DNA of 64,000 bases from positions 1,240,001 through 1,304,000 of the forward strand of contig CAWAIS010000001.1 in the NCBI GenBank assembly GCA_963782255.1, read 5' to 3'. The notes under the pieces were generated by a model. That model was not told the origin of the DNA. It searched no databases and saw only the letters and a program-made list of their open reading frames with translations. Made by a program: the position numbers and the translations under genes. How positions within the stretch are numbered: the first letter of the stretch is position 1; each line of letters starts with the position of its first letter. The stretch is from Roseiarcus sp963782255. Its GTDB lineage: Bacteria; Pseudomonadota; Alphaproteobacteria; Rhizobiales; Beijerinckiaceae. Below are positions 46,059-55,727 of the stretch, piece after piece.

Positions 46059-46486
46059 ATGGGCACAGCGACGATCTCGGCGCTGTCGGCTCTTGCCGTC
46101 ACGGCGATCGGCGGATTGACCTCGGGCCTCACGACGTTGCTCAACCAGAGCGCCAGGCGCGGGCCGAACAGATCCGCCACGACCTCGGTCGCCGCGAAGA
46201 TCTGGTTAGGGATTTCATCGTCGCCGCTTCCAAGACCTACGGCGAGGCGCTCGTCACCAGCGAGCCGCGGGCGCCGGACCTCGTCAATCTTTATTCGATG
46301 GTCCGCCGGATGCGGGTGTTCGCCATGCCACGGTCGGTCGCAAGCGCCGAGAAACTCATGCTCGTGATTATTGACACGTACTTCCAGCCGAACAAGACAA
46401 TCCGCGATCTCCATGAAATGATGAAGACCAGAGGGGGAGTCGATCCTCTCTGGGAGTTCAGCGACGCGGCGCGGCACGGGACATAA
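46059..46486 (+). pseudogene. Small membrane-anchored hypothetical protein, frameshifted
   Basis: ATG 46059 begins MGTATISALSALAVTAIGGL, a membrane helix, and reaches LNQ at about 46145. One missing base there shifts the frame; the next frame continues ERQARAEQIRHDLGRREDLV, RDFIVAASKTYGEALVTSEP and the C-terminal YFQPNKTIRDLHEMMKTRGG to 46486. Joined, it is about 142 residues: one N-terminal helix followed by a long helical cytoplasmic part. No function is known to me. Confidence 0.6.
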
Positions 46487-46525
46487 CGACCCTTTTCTTC
46501 GCAGGACCGCCCGAGGGTTGGGGCG

Positions 46526-47391
46526 TCAAGCCGACGCCTCGTACCTGAAAAAACCCCTGCCAGTCTTGCGGCCGAGGTAACCCGCGTCGCACATCTGCTT
46601 CAAGAGCGGGCTCGGGCGGTACTTCGAGTCGTCGAAGCCGGTGTAGAGGGTCTCCATGATGTCGAGCACGATATCGAGGCCGATGAGGTCGGCGAGCGAC
46701 AGTGACCCCATCGGGTGGTTCGCGCCGAGCTTCATCATCTGGTCGACGTCTTCGGGCGTCGCCAGACCCTCGTGGACGCAGTTGATCGCCTCGTTGATCA
46801 TCGGCACGAGCACGCGGTTGACGACGAAGCCGTAGGAATCCTTCGACACGCGCGCCTTCTTGCCGATGTCCTCGGTGAGCTTGACGATCCTGTCGCAGGT
46901 CGCGTCGGTCGTCTGCAGCGCCCGGATGATCTCGACGAGCTGCATCACCGGCACGGGATTAAAGAAATGCATGCCGATGACGCGGCCTGGGACTTTCGAG
47001 GTCGAGGCGATGCGGGTGACCGAGATCGAGGAGGTATTGGTGGCGAGGATCGCCTCGAGCCGGCAGACGTGGTCCAGGTTCTCCATCACCGCCTTCTTGA
47101 CGTCGAAACGCTCGAGCACCGCTTCGACCACGACGTCGCAGTCGGCGAGATCCTCGATCCTGGTCGTAGGCGCGATGCGCTTTAGCGCCGCGTCGCGGGC
47201 GTCGGGCTCGAGCTTGCCGCGCGCGACCACACGCTCGAGGCTCTTCTTGATTGCGCCCATGCCCCGATTGAGGGGCGCCTCGGCGAGGTCCTGCAGCCGC
47301 ACCGGATAGCCTGCGACGGCGAAGGATTGCGCGACTCCCGCCCCATTGCGCCGGCCCCGACCACGCCAACCTCTTTGATGCCGTCGATCAT
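46526..47391 (-). pseudogene. hbd: 3-hydroxyacyl/3-hydroxybutyryl-CoA dehydrogenase, frameshifted
   Basis: NAD-dependent 3-hydroxyacyl-CoA dehydrogenase, about 288 residues joined. ATG 47391 starts MIDGIKEVGVVGAGAMG, the Rossmann loop. A missing G in the G/C run at 47337-47344 shifts the frame, and the next frame continues AGVAQSFAVAGYPVRLQDLA, ATNTSSISVTRIAS, the catalytic His in GMHFFNPVPVMQLVEIIR and VSKDSYGFVVNRVLVPMINE. The C terminus GRKTGRGFFRY is normal. It could serve PHB or butyrate-type metabolism, in keeping with the neighbouring pta operon. Confidence 0.88.
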
Positions 47392-47757
47392 GTCAGCTCC
47401 TTTTTATCCCTTGAGGGCGCTGCCTCAATTGATAAGAAGAACCCGGTCCCGATGCGATTGCCCGCTCGTCTTGCGGACTCATCCTTTGGCTTAGGATGTC
47501 TGGCGGAAGTCGTATGCGCCAATGCGTCGGCTCACTTGGCTCAACCCGCGCTGCGCCTAATATCGACATCGCAATAAACGTCAGTCTGTTCTCGACTTCC
47601 AGAGGACAGAATTCCGGTTGCGGCCGTCGCAATTCTTCCGCGAAGGCGAAAGGCAATGGTGATGCATAGGCAAGGCGTCATATCAGCGAATCGGCTTGAG
47701 GACGTCGAGGCGTCGGGTCCACGGGCGGCGGGGAAGCGCTTGCGAGAGGCGGCGCCA
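47392..47757. other. Gene-free gap between hbd and the RND adaptor (366 bp)
   Basis: Divergent promoters for hbd (minus) and the adaptor gene (plus) must lie here. I see no small ORF with coding character and no clear operator. The adaptor frame is open upstream to 47656 but without conserved sequence. Confidence 0.6.
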
Positions 47758-48828
47758 ATGATCAAGTGTCAGATCGCAATAGCCGCATTGATCGCTGTCA
47801 CCGCGGCGGGTTGCGACAAAGCTGTCCCGCCCGCTTCGGAGGCCCGGCCCGTTCGGACGGTCACCGTCGAGCACGGCGCTGAAGGCGAGATCGTCTCGCT
47901 GACGGGCCATATTCGCCCCAAGGACCAGGCCAGCCTCGCTTTTCGCCTCCATGGCCGGATGATCGAGCGGCGGGTTAATGTGGGCGATGTGCTGAAGGCA
48001 GGCCAGGTCGTCGCCCGGCTCGACCCCCAAATTCAGGACAATGCGCTGCGCTCGGCAGAGGCCAATCTCGCCTCGCTCGAGGCGGTGCTGACCCAGGCGC
48101 GCCTCACCTTCGGGCGGCAGCAGCAACTCATCAAGGACGGCTGGACCACACGCGCCAATTTCGACGAGGTCCAGCAGAAACTGCTCAGCGCCGAGGCCCA
48201 GGTCAACTCCGCACAGGCTCAGGTGCGGACCGCGCGCGAGCAGCAGAGCTACACGGTGTTGTCAGCCGACTCGCCGGGCGCCGTCACCGCGACCGGCGCC
48301 GAACCGGGCGAAGTGGTGCGCGCCGGGCAGACGATCGTGCAGCTCGCGCGTCAGGGCGGACGCGACGCCGTCTTCGACGTTCCCGAGCAACTCATCCGGA
48401 ATAACCCGCCGGACACGCAGGTCGACATCGCCCTCACCAACGACCCACGGGTGAAGGCGACCGGCCAGGTGCGGGAGGTTTCGCCCCAGGCGGACGCCGC
48501 GACGCGGACATTTCAAGTGAAGGTTGGGATCACCGATCCGCCGGCGGCGATGAAGCTGGGAGACACTGTCGTCGGCCGCATCCGGCTGGCCGCGCCGCCC
48601 GGCGTCGAGGTGCCGGCGAGCGCCCTCACCGAGACAGGGGGACGCCCGGCCGTGTGGGTGGTCGATCCTCAGAGCAAGACGGTGTCCCTGCGCAGCGTCG
48701 AGGTCGCTCGATACGATCAGGCGGACATCGTGATCAGCAAGGGGCTGAAGACAGGCGAGTTCGTCGTCACCGCCGGCGTGCAGACGCTGCGCCCCGGCCA
48801 AAAGGTTCGCCTCCTGGGAGCAGGCTGA
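47758..48828 (+). CDS. RND efflux periplasmic adaptor (membrane fusion lipoprotein)
   Basis: 356 residues from ATG 47758. MIKCQIAIAALIAVTAAGCD has a lipobox (TAAGC), so it is an inner-membrane-anchored periplasmic lipoprotein. Then come the HlyD-type barrel-sandwich (GHIRPKDQASLAFRLHGRMI, NVGDVLKAGQVVARLDPQIQ), an alpha-helical hairpin (about 90-165), and beta-barrel (PEQLIRNNPPDTQVDIALTN). It links the RND pump to an outer-membrane channel. Stop TGA overlaps the pump start by one base (TGATG). Confidence 0.88.
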   Translation: MIKCQIAIAALIAVTAAGCDKAVPPASEARPVRTVTVEHGAEGEIVSLTGHIRPKDQASLAFRLHGRMIERRVNVGDVLKAGQVVARLDPQIQDNALRSAEANLASLEAVLTQARLTFGRQQQLIKDGWTTRANFDEVQQKLLSAEAQVNSAQAQVRTAREQQSYTVLSADSPGAVTATGAEPGEVVRAGQTIVQLARQGGRDAVFDVPEQLIRNNPPDTQVDIALTNDPRVKATGQVREVSPQADAATRTFQVKVGITDPPAAMKLGDTVVGRIRLAAPPGVEVPASALTETGGRPAVWVVDPQSKTVSLRSVEVARYDQADIVISKGLKTGEFVVTAGVQTLRPGQKVRLLGAG

Positions 48829-49497
48829 TGAACTTCAACCTCGCCGAATGGGCGATCCGGCGCCGTTCGCTCGTGATCTGTTTCATGCTGGTCGTCGTGG
48901 TGGCGGGCGTTGGGTCCTACCTCCGGCTCGGCCGCAGCGAGGATCCGGACTTCACCGTCAAGACCATGGTCGTGCAGGTCGGGTGGCCCGGCGCCACGGT
49001 CAGCGACACGCTCCAGCAGATCACGGACCGCCTCGAGCGCAAGCTCCAGGAGACGCCGAACCTCGACTACCTGAAGAGCTACACGACCGCGGGCCAGGCC
49101 ACGATCTTCGTCTACCTGAAAAATTCGACGCGCCCGGCTCAGGTGCCGGACATCTGGTATCAGGTACGCAAGAAAGTCTACGACATCAAGAACGACATGC
49201 CGCAAGGCATCGTCGGCCCCGGCTTCAACGACGAGTTCGGCGACACCTACGGCATCGTCTACGGTTTCACCGCCGATGGGTTCACGCATCGTGAGCTGAG
49301 GGACACTGTGGACGACGTCCGCAAGAAGCTCCTCGAGCTGCCGGACATCTCGAAGATCGACGTTCTCGGGGCCCAGGACGAGCGCGTCTATGTGGAGTTC
49401 TCGACCGAGCAACTGGCGGGCCTCGGGATCGACCGCGCCGCGCTGATCGCCGCCCTCAACGCCCAGAATGCGATCACGCCTCAGGGCGTGGTTCAGA
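48828..49497 (+). pseudogene. RND efflux pump, N-terminal fragment cut by ISAzo13
   Basis: Start of an RND multidrug pump of the AcrB/HAE family: MNFNLAEWAIRRRSLVICFM (helix 1), VVQVGWPGATVSDTLQQITD, then the porter-domain sequence to ALNAQNAITPQGVVQTK. Only about 223 of some 1040 residues remain before ISAzo13 starts at 49498. The remainder is not on the other side of the IS. The efflux system here is therefore dead. Confidence 0.9.
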
Positions 49498-50838
49498 CTA
49501 AGGTCACTTCGGACAATAACTAAATCGCGACGGGTCGTCGTGCGTCGGAATGACTTAGGTGTCGGCGATTCCGGGCTGTGGCGAAGAGGCGTAGTTCGAT
49601 CGCATGATCGACGAGGCGGCGATTCGGCTGCGATGGGAGACGGTCGGGGCGCGGCTTGACGAGCGTGGTCGGCGGTTGTTTGCGGCGGCGGAGGTCCGGA
49701 GCGCCGGTCGCGGCGGTCTCGCGCTGGTCTCGAAGGTTACCGGGCTTGCTCGTTCGACGATCAATCGCGGCGAAGACGACCTCGACGGCGAGCCGCTTGC
49801 GAAGGGGCGGGTTCGCCGTGCCGGAGGCGGGCGTCGGTCGGTATCGCGAGCCGACCCGGGGCTCGTCCCCGCGCTCAAGCGGCTGGTCGAACCGGCGACA
49901 TTGGGCGATCCCACGCGGTCCCTGATCTGGGTGTCGAAAAGCATGGCGAAGCTCGCGGCAGCGCTGACCGAGATGGGACATCCGATCAGCGCCGATACGG
50001 TCGGCGCGGAGTTGGCGAAGCTCGGGTTCTCGCGCCAGTCCAATCGCAAGGCGGATGAAGGCTCGCACCATCCCGACCGCAACGCCCAGTTCGAACACAT
50101 CAACGCGAAAGTCGTTGCGGCGCAGGCCCGCCAACAGCCCGTCATCTCCGTCGATACGAAGAAGAAGGAGTTGCTCGGCAACTTCAAGAACGGCGGAACC
50201 GACTATCGTCCGAAAGGCGATCCGCGGCGCGTGAACGTGCACGACTTCGAGGACAAGAAGCTCGGCAAGGTCGTGCCTTATGGGGTGTATGATGTGACCG
50301 CCAATGCCGGTTTCGTCAGCGTCGGGATCACCAGCGACACCGCCGAGTTTGCCGTGGCGTCGATCCGCTGCTGGCTCGAACGCATGGGACGACAGCGCTA
50401 TCCGCAGGCGCGAGAACTGACGATCACGGCGGACTGCGGCGGCTCGAATGGGGCGCGCGTGCGGCTCTGGAAACTCGAACTGCAAAAGCTCGCCGACGAG
50501 ACCGGGCTTGCGATCCACGTCCACCACTATCCGCCAGGCACATCGAAGTGGAACAAGATCGAGCACCGCCTGTTCTGCCACATCACGCAGAACTGGCGCG
50601 GCCGACCGCTCACGGATCGTCTTGCCGTGGTCGAGTTGATCGGCGCAACCACCACCAACGCCGGGCTCAAGGTCGAAAGCGCGCTCGACACGCGCCGCTA
50701 TCAAAAGGGCATCAAAGTCAGCAATGCCGCGATGAAGCGCCTCGACATCACCGGCGATCAGTTCCATCCTGAATGGAACTACACGATCAAGCCCAGGCCA
50801 CCCTGAACCGTAGCACTTATTGTGCGGGGTGTCCTTAG
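49498..50838 (+). mobile_element. ISAzo13-family element
   Basis: 1341 bp. Left end CTAAGGTCACTTCGGACAAT and right end, read inward, CTAAGGACACCCCGCACAAT match at 15 of the first 20 positions. It encodes one transposase. No target duplication is apparent and the genes on either side are unrelated, both cut at the IS border. Confidence 0.88.
49604..50806 (+). CDS. ISAzo13-family transposase
   Basis: 400 residues, start ATG 49604. Conserved parts: ALVSKVTGLARSTINRGEDD (HTH), GHPISADTVGAELAKLGFSR, PVISVDTKKKELLGNFKNGG (first Asp), LTITADCGGSNGARVRLWKL (second Asp) and YPPGTSKWNKIEHRLFCHIT (Glu). Full length and intact. Confidence 0.93.
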   Translation: MIDEAAIRLRWETVGARLDERGRRLFAAAEVRSAGRGGLALVSKVTGLARSTINRGEDDLDGEPLAKGRVRRAGGGRRSVSRADPGLVPALKRLVEPATLGDPTRSLIWVSKSMAKLAAALTEMGHPISADTVGAELAKLGFSRQSNRKADEGSHHPDRNAQFEHINAKVVAAQARQQPVISVDTKKKELLGNFKNGGTDYRPKGDPRRVNVHDFEDKKLGKVVPYGVYDVTANAGFVSVGITSDTAEFAVASIRCWLERMGRQRYPQARELTITADCGGSNGARVRLWKLELQKLADETGLAIHVHHYPPGTSKWNKIEHRLFCHITQNWRGRPLTDRLAVVELIGATTTNAGLKVESALDTRRYQKGIKVSNAAMKRLDITGDQFHPEWNYTIKPRPP

Positions 50839-51177
50839 CACCGAAATCGTCGCATTCGGGGGATCCTTAGCGAAGCTGTCCGCGCCCTCATCCCACTCCT
50901 TGAGGAAATCCTTGGTCAACACATGCCCAGCCGCTCTCACCGGCCGGTCGGCGAAGACGATGGAGTTGGGCGATACGCCGGTCATTGTCAGGGCGTTGCC
51001 CTGAAGGCTTGCCCCATGGGAGTTGATGACCGCCAGTGAGGGAATCATCTCGTTTTGCGGCGCACCGATCGTCTTCTGAGCGGGCGCGCTAATCGCGTCC
51101 TGCGCGAGCGCCATCGCCGACGGCGCGACGAGCGCGAGAGTCCCCGCGCAAAGGCCGATCGCAATGTTGTTAAGCAT
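50839..51177 (-). pseudogene. Secreted hypothetical protein, C terminus cut by ISAzo13
   Basis: ATG 51177 gives MLNNIAIGLCAGTLALVAPS, a signal peptide with cleavage after MALA. The mature part has NALTMTGVSPNSIVFADRPV and TKDFLKEWDEGADSFAKDPP, then meets the IS at 50838. I know similar secreted proteins in alphaproteobacteria without assigned function. It is on the same strand as the DUF1254 gene. Confidence 0.65.
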
Positions 51178-51298
51178 TGATGTTCCTCTCCATTTGAGTG
51201 CTGCGACTTTGCTTCAGAAGATTAGCTTCAGCTGCGTGCGCAACTGCCAGTCGGCGCCGGCTTCGTTCCTGCGGGCTGCCCGAAGGTTCATCATCTCA

Positions 51299-52836
51299 CT
51301 ACGCGGGTTCGATTTCGCCCGGCCGCCAGGTTTTGTCGAAAAACGGCTTCTCCGGCCCGTAGAGTCGAAGCAGGATGTTCCAGCTCCCGCCGGGAACCGT
51401 CTGCGCCCAGTTGGCTTCCTCGCCTGCCGGCGGCTTGGGGCCGAAATAGACGTCGACCGAGCCGTCGGCGTTGACCTTGAGACCCTTGGTCTGGCTGCTG
51501 ACGCTCGGGAACTGCTGGTCAGTCTGCGCCATCGAGCGCGTCTGGTTGTCGTAGACAATCACCGACCAGAAGTCTTGACCGGGATGTTCGGCGGAAGATG
51601 CAGCTTGTAGGTTTTGCCGCCGTCGAGGACCTCGTCCTTCGAGTCGACGAACATCGCCATATACTGCGAGCCTTCGCCGACAATGCGGGTGTCCATCGCG
51701 GGCGTCACGCCGGTTGCGTAGAAGAAGAAGCCCGAGTAGCCGTCGAGGAGACGTGCGCGCCCGTCAGAGAACGTGTAGCCGCCGACGAAGCCGAGGCGCC
51801 AGTGACTCTTCGGGTCGTCCGGATACCAATAGCCATCCGCCCCGCGCCAGCGGAACATGATCGCGCGCGCGGTCGCGTCGCCGACCGCGGCCGCCTCGGT
51901 CAGTATCTTCTTCATCCGGTCGTCGGGCGCGAAGGGCTTGCCCTTGGTGATGCCGATCGAGTTCCAGAAGCCGAGGGTCGTCGGGTCGATCTCGTCGGTC
52001 GGCTCGTCCTGTACGACCTTGGCGAGCAACTCCCAGAAGCGGTAGTCGCCGGGGCCGACCATGTTGAAGTGCTTGCCCGACATGTCGACGAAATTAAGCT
52101 TCGGCGGGTTCGCGTCGCCGAGGCGGTAGATCTTGAGGGTCTTCTTGACGAGGTCTACTCCAGGCTTCGGATCGCCGTCGACAAGGAATGTCCGCCACGG
52201 AAGCCACACGCTGTAGGAGCCAGGGCGCATGACGTAATAGCCCTGCGGGACGTCGCCCTTCCAGCCGGGCGGCACGAACAGGTACTTCCCGCCCTCGCCC
52301 TTGTCTGGCCCCGTGATGCCGACGTCGCCAACCCACTTGTACCACATGTCGTCCGCCGCGCCGAGCACCTTGGGCGGAACCTCGACGACGAGTGGACCGT
52401 CGTGCAAATCAATCCAGAAGCAGGTGTAGGGCGTGTTGTCGTTGGCCGTGAGCTCGACGGTCCTCGAATCGACCATCGTCTCCCAGATCGGCACGGTCGT
52501 GTTGGCCGGGCCGATCGTCAGGATGCTGTCGCGATTGGCGACCTGACTGACCACCGGCAGCGCCAGCAGATAGGCCTGCACGGCGTGCTGGAAGCCGAGG
52601 TTGTCATAGAGCTTGTCAACGCTTACCGAGTCGGGAAAGCCGCCGAAGAAATGCAACGCGCCAAAGCGGGTATCGACTGTATCCGGCGAGGCGACGCCGG
52701 GCGGCATGGGTGTCGAGAACTTGAACTCGGGAGACGCCGGCGCGCCTGTCAGCGGCTGGGCGAGGCTGGAGCCCGAGCCGAACGTAACGCACGCCGCCAG
52801 CGCCGCGGAGATCACGACATATCGATAAGAGCGCAT
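51299..52836 (-). pseudogene. DUF1254/DUF1214 secreted protein, single-base frameshift
   Basis: ATG 52836 begins MRSYRYVVISAALAACVTFG, a signal peptide. An N-terminal DUF1254 domain (TIGPANTTVPIWETMVDSRT, then DLHDGPLVVEVPPKVLGAAD) is followed by a DUF1214 domain. At IPVK, about 51576, one base is missing; the next frame gives DFWSVIVYDNQTRSMAQTDQ and the normal end to 51299 (FDKTWRPGEIEPA). Joined length is about 511 residues. Members are periplasmic proteins of unknown role, often encoded beside sulfatases. Same strand as and downstream of the sulfatase, so probably one operon. Confidence 0.85.
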
Positions 52837-52872
52837 TGAATCGTCCCTTCAAGTTTCGCAGTGGACGCATGA

Positions 52873-52892
52873 CCCCGGTTTGCAAACCGGGG
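52873..52892. promoter_or_regulatory. Perfect 20-bp palindrome between sulfatase and DUF1254 genes
   Basis: CCCCGGTTTGCAAACCGGGG is its own reverse complement with no spacer. It lies 37 bases upstream of the DUF1254 start and 129 bases after the sulfatase stop. There is no T run, so it is not a standard terminator. It could be an operator for a dimeric regulator or an RNA-processing hairpin. Confidence 0.6.
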
Positions 52893-53021
52893 GCAGTTTG
52901 TCGTCAGGCTGTCCGCTCAGTTCGCGTCCTGCGCGGCACGACAGGCGACTCCCAGCTTCTTCCTGTCTTCCTCGGTCAGCGCCACGGAGCGAGCGAGTTC
53001 CTCGGCTTGTCCCGTGTTGCT

Positions 53022-55499
53022 TCATCGATCCCGCTTCTTCGCCAGCTCCTCCATCATCGCCTTGATGGCCTCCGGCGACATGAGCGTTTCGCCGAGGTCG
53101 AAGGTGATCTTCTCCAGCGTGCCGGTGAACGCGAAGGGCACGTGATAGTCGGAATCTTCCACCGAAGTGCCGGTGTCGAGGCCGATATCGAAGGTCTCGT
53201 CCCAGGCCCAGATGATCGGCTGGGTATGGGGCAACGACTTTTGCGCCACCGTATTGCCGTTCACCGACAGCGTGCCAGTGCCCCCGCGCCCGATTGGTGC
53301 GCCCGTCGGGTCCGTCTTCCAGTCGAAGACGATGGTGTGCTTGCCGGGCGGCAGCGCGTCGGCGCCCTGCCACTTTGGCCGCTCAATGTCGAGCAGGTTC
53401 ATGGTGAAGGTCGGCTTGCCGTCCTTGAGATAGAGCCCGTAGCCCGAGAACCGCCCGCCCTGGGTCACTAGCACGCCGTTCGCTCCGCCCTGCGGGACCT
53501 CGATCTCGGCGGTGATCTTGTATGGGCGGTTGATGATCGAGGGCGCGACGCCGAATTCGTTCGACGTCATCGGCGCGGTGTAGACGAACTGCGAGCGGCC
53601 CGCCGCCGGTCCCGGGCGCTCGACGGTCAGGATCGCGATCTGCGACGCGTTCAGCGGCAGCACGTTGTTGCGCACCGCCTCGATCATCCAGAGCTCCTGC
53701 ATGCTCTTCAGCCGCTCGGGCTCCTGGGCGGAGAGATCGTTCGTCTGGGTCGGATCCTCCTTGAGGTTGAACAGCTCCCATTTGAACCCGTTCAAAACGT
53801 CGACCGGCAGGTGCCCTTTGATGCCTTCCCACGGGGTCACCGCCGGAATCGTGTTGGCCATCCAGCCGTCGTGTTAGATCGCGCGATTGCCGAGGATCTC
53901 GAAATACTGGGTGGTGCGCGTCGACGAGGCGTCGACGTTGGCCTTGTCCCAGGTATAGACCATGCTCACCCCGTCCCATGGGCGCTGGGCGACGCCGTTC
54001 ACCATCGTCGGCTGAGGGATGCCGATCGCATCGAAGATCGTCGGTATGATGTCGATGACGTGGTGGAACTGATTGCGGATGCCGCCGGCGTCCTTGATGC
54101 GCTTGGGCCAGGTCACCACCATGCCGGTGCGCGTGCCGCCGAGATGCGAGGCGATCTGCTTCACCCAGCGATAGGGCGTGTCCATCGCAAACGCCCAGGG
54201 CACCGCGAAGTGATTATAGGTGAGATCGGTGCCCCACACCGGGATGAGCGGCAGCATCTGTTCGACGGTGTATTCATAGCCGTTGAAATAGGCGACCTCG
54301 TTCGGGGTGCCGCGGAGCGACCCCTCCGCGCTCATGCCGTTGTCGCCGCAGATGAAGATGATCAGCGTGTTGTCGAACAGGCCGAGGTTCTCGACGGTTT
54401 CAATGACGCGGCCGATCTCGTGGTCGGTATAGGCCATGTAGGCGGCCCAGACGTCGATCTGGCGCAGGTAGAGGCGCTTCTCATCGGCGGTCAGGGTCTC
54501 CCATCTCGGGAGAAAATCCGGCCAAGGCGGCAGCTTGGCGTTCGCCGGCACGACGCCGAGCTTCTTTTGGTTCTCGAAGATGCGCTCGGTTACCGCGTTC
54601 CAGCCGTCGTCGAACAGGTGCATGGCGCTGATCTTGTCCACCCACTCCTTGGTCGGATGGTGCGGCGCGTGCGTCGCGCCCGGCGCGTAGTGGATGAACC
54701 ACGGCCGTTTCGGGTCGGTCGAGGTCTGGGTGGTGATGTACTCGATGCAGTCATCCGCCATCGCCGTGATTAGGTTCCACTCGCCTTGCTTCCCCATATA
54801 GGGGTGGATCGCTGTTGTGTTGCGGAACAGGGCGCCCGGCTCCCACTGGCTCGAGTCGCCGCCGACGAAGCCGTAGAAATATTCGTAGCCCTGTCCGATC
54901 GGCCAGTGGGTGAACGGTCCCTGCGGGCTCGCCTCCCAGACCGGGACGTTGTGGTTCTTGCCGAACCAGGCGGTGGAGTAGCCATTCTCCTTCAGAGCCG
55001 CCGCTCCTTGCGCCGTCTCGGGGCCGATGATGGAGTCGTAGCCGGGATAGCCGGTCGAGCCTTCCGCGACCATGCCGAAGCCGACGCCGTGATGATTTCG
55101 GCCGGTGAGCAGCGCCGCCCTTGTCGGCGAGCAGAGCGCCGTGTTGTGCATCTGGGTGTAGCGCAGGCCGCGCTGCGCCAACTTGTCCACCGTCGGCGTC
55201 GGCACGATGCCGCCGAACGCCGAATTCGAGCCGAAGCCCGCATCGTCGATCAGGACCAGGAGTACGTTCGGCGCGCCCTCGGGCGGCATGATGGTCGGCG
55301 GCCAGCCCGGCTGGCTATCGACCAGGTTCGATTGGATGAAGCCCTGGAAGGGCGGCGTCGGCGTCGGCAGCACCTTGCTGTCGGGGAACTCGACCGCTGT
55401 CGGCGACTGCGCGTGCGCCGCCGTGCGGAACCCGACGGCGCCGAGCGCCGCAGCGAGCGCGCCCTTGGCCGATGACAGAAACAGTTGTCGCCAATTCAT
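53022..55499 (-). pseudogene. Arylsulfatase with an in-frame stop codon
   Basis: Type I sulfatase, 825 codons from ATG 55499. A signal peptide (MNWRQLFLSSAKGALAAALG ... AHA) sends it to the periplasm. Metal ligands DD85-86 lie in LLVLIDDAGFGSNSAF, and the formylglycine motif CSPTRAALLTGR starts at C123. A further stretch GDNGMSAEGSLRGTPNEVAY is typical of the family. Codon 542 is TAA (53874-53876) where relatives have Tyr (GNRAI-Y-HDGWMAN); a single C-to-A change explains it. After it the same frame continues normally to 53022 with a C-terminal concanavalin-like region. The divergent AraC gene probably regulates it. Confidence 0.88.
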
Positions 55500-55727
55500 G
55501 GAGCGTCTCCTCCCTGTGCGAGCGTCACCCCAGACCTCTCGCGACACGCGAGCAGCTTGTGCGGCGACAACGTCTGCCGAAACGTCGGCGAAAAACTATT
55601 GCAAGTCCCACCGCGCGAGTCTTTAACGCGGGAGCGCAAAAATTATCCGAATTTGACGCTGACCTGTGTCATAATGTCCGAAGCGAGGAAACGGAGCGAC
55701 GGCAATAGGCGCCAAGGGTCGGTCAAC
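55500..55727. promoter_or_regulatory. Divergent intergenic region, sulfatase operon and AraC gene
   Basis: 228 bases between the sulfatase start (minus) and the AraC-type regulator start (plus). Both promoters and the regulator's sites should be here. I see no clear -35/-10 pair or operator to name. Confidence 0.5.

Noticed and set aside
45950..46486. A 178-residue single plus-strand protein after ackA
   Set aside because: Its first 65 residues have no coding character, whereas another frame from 46059 supplies a membrane helix; the gene is better read as a frameshifted protein starting at 46059.
49520..50767. A 415-codon minus-strand frame
   Set aside because: Mirror of the ISAzo13 transposase; no motifs.
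51598..52839. A 413-codon plus-strand frame
   Set aside because: Antisense to the DUF1254 gene, rich in Arg/Val/Glu/Asp as expected for a mirror frame, with no recognisable domain.
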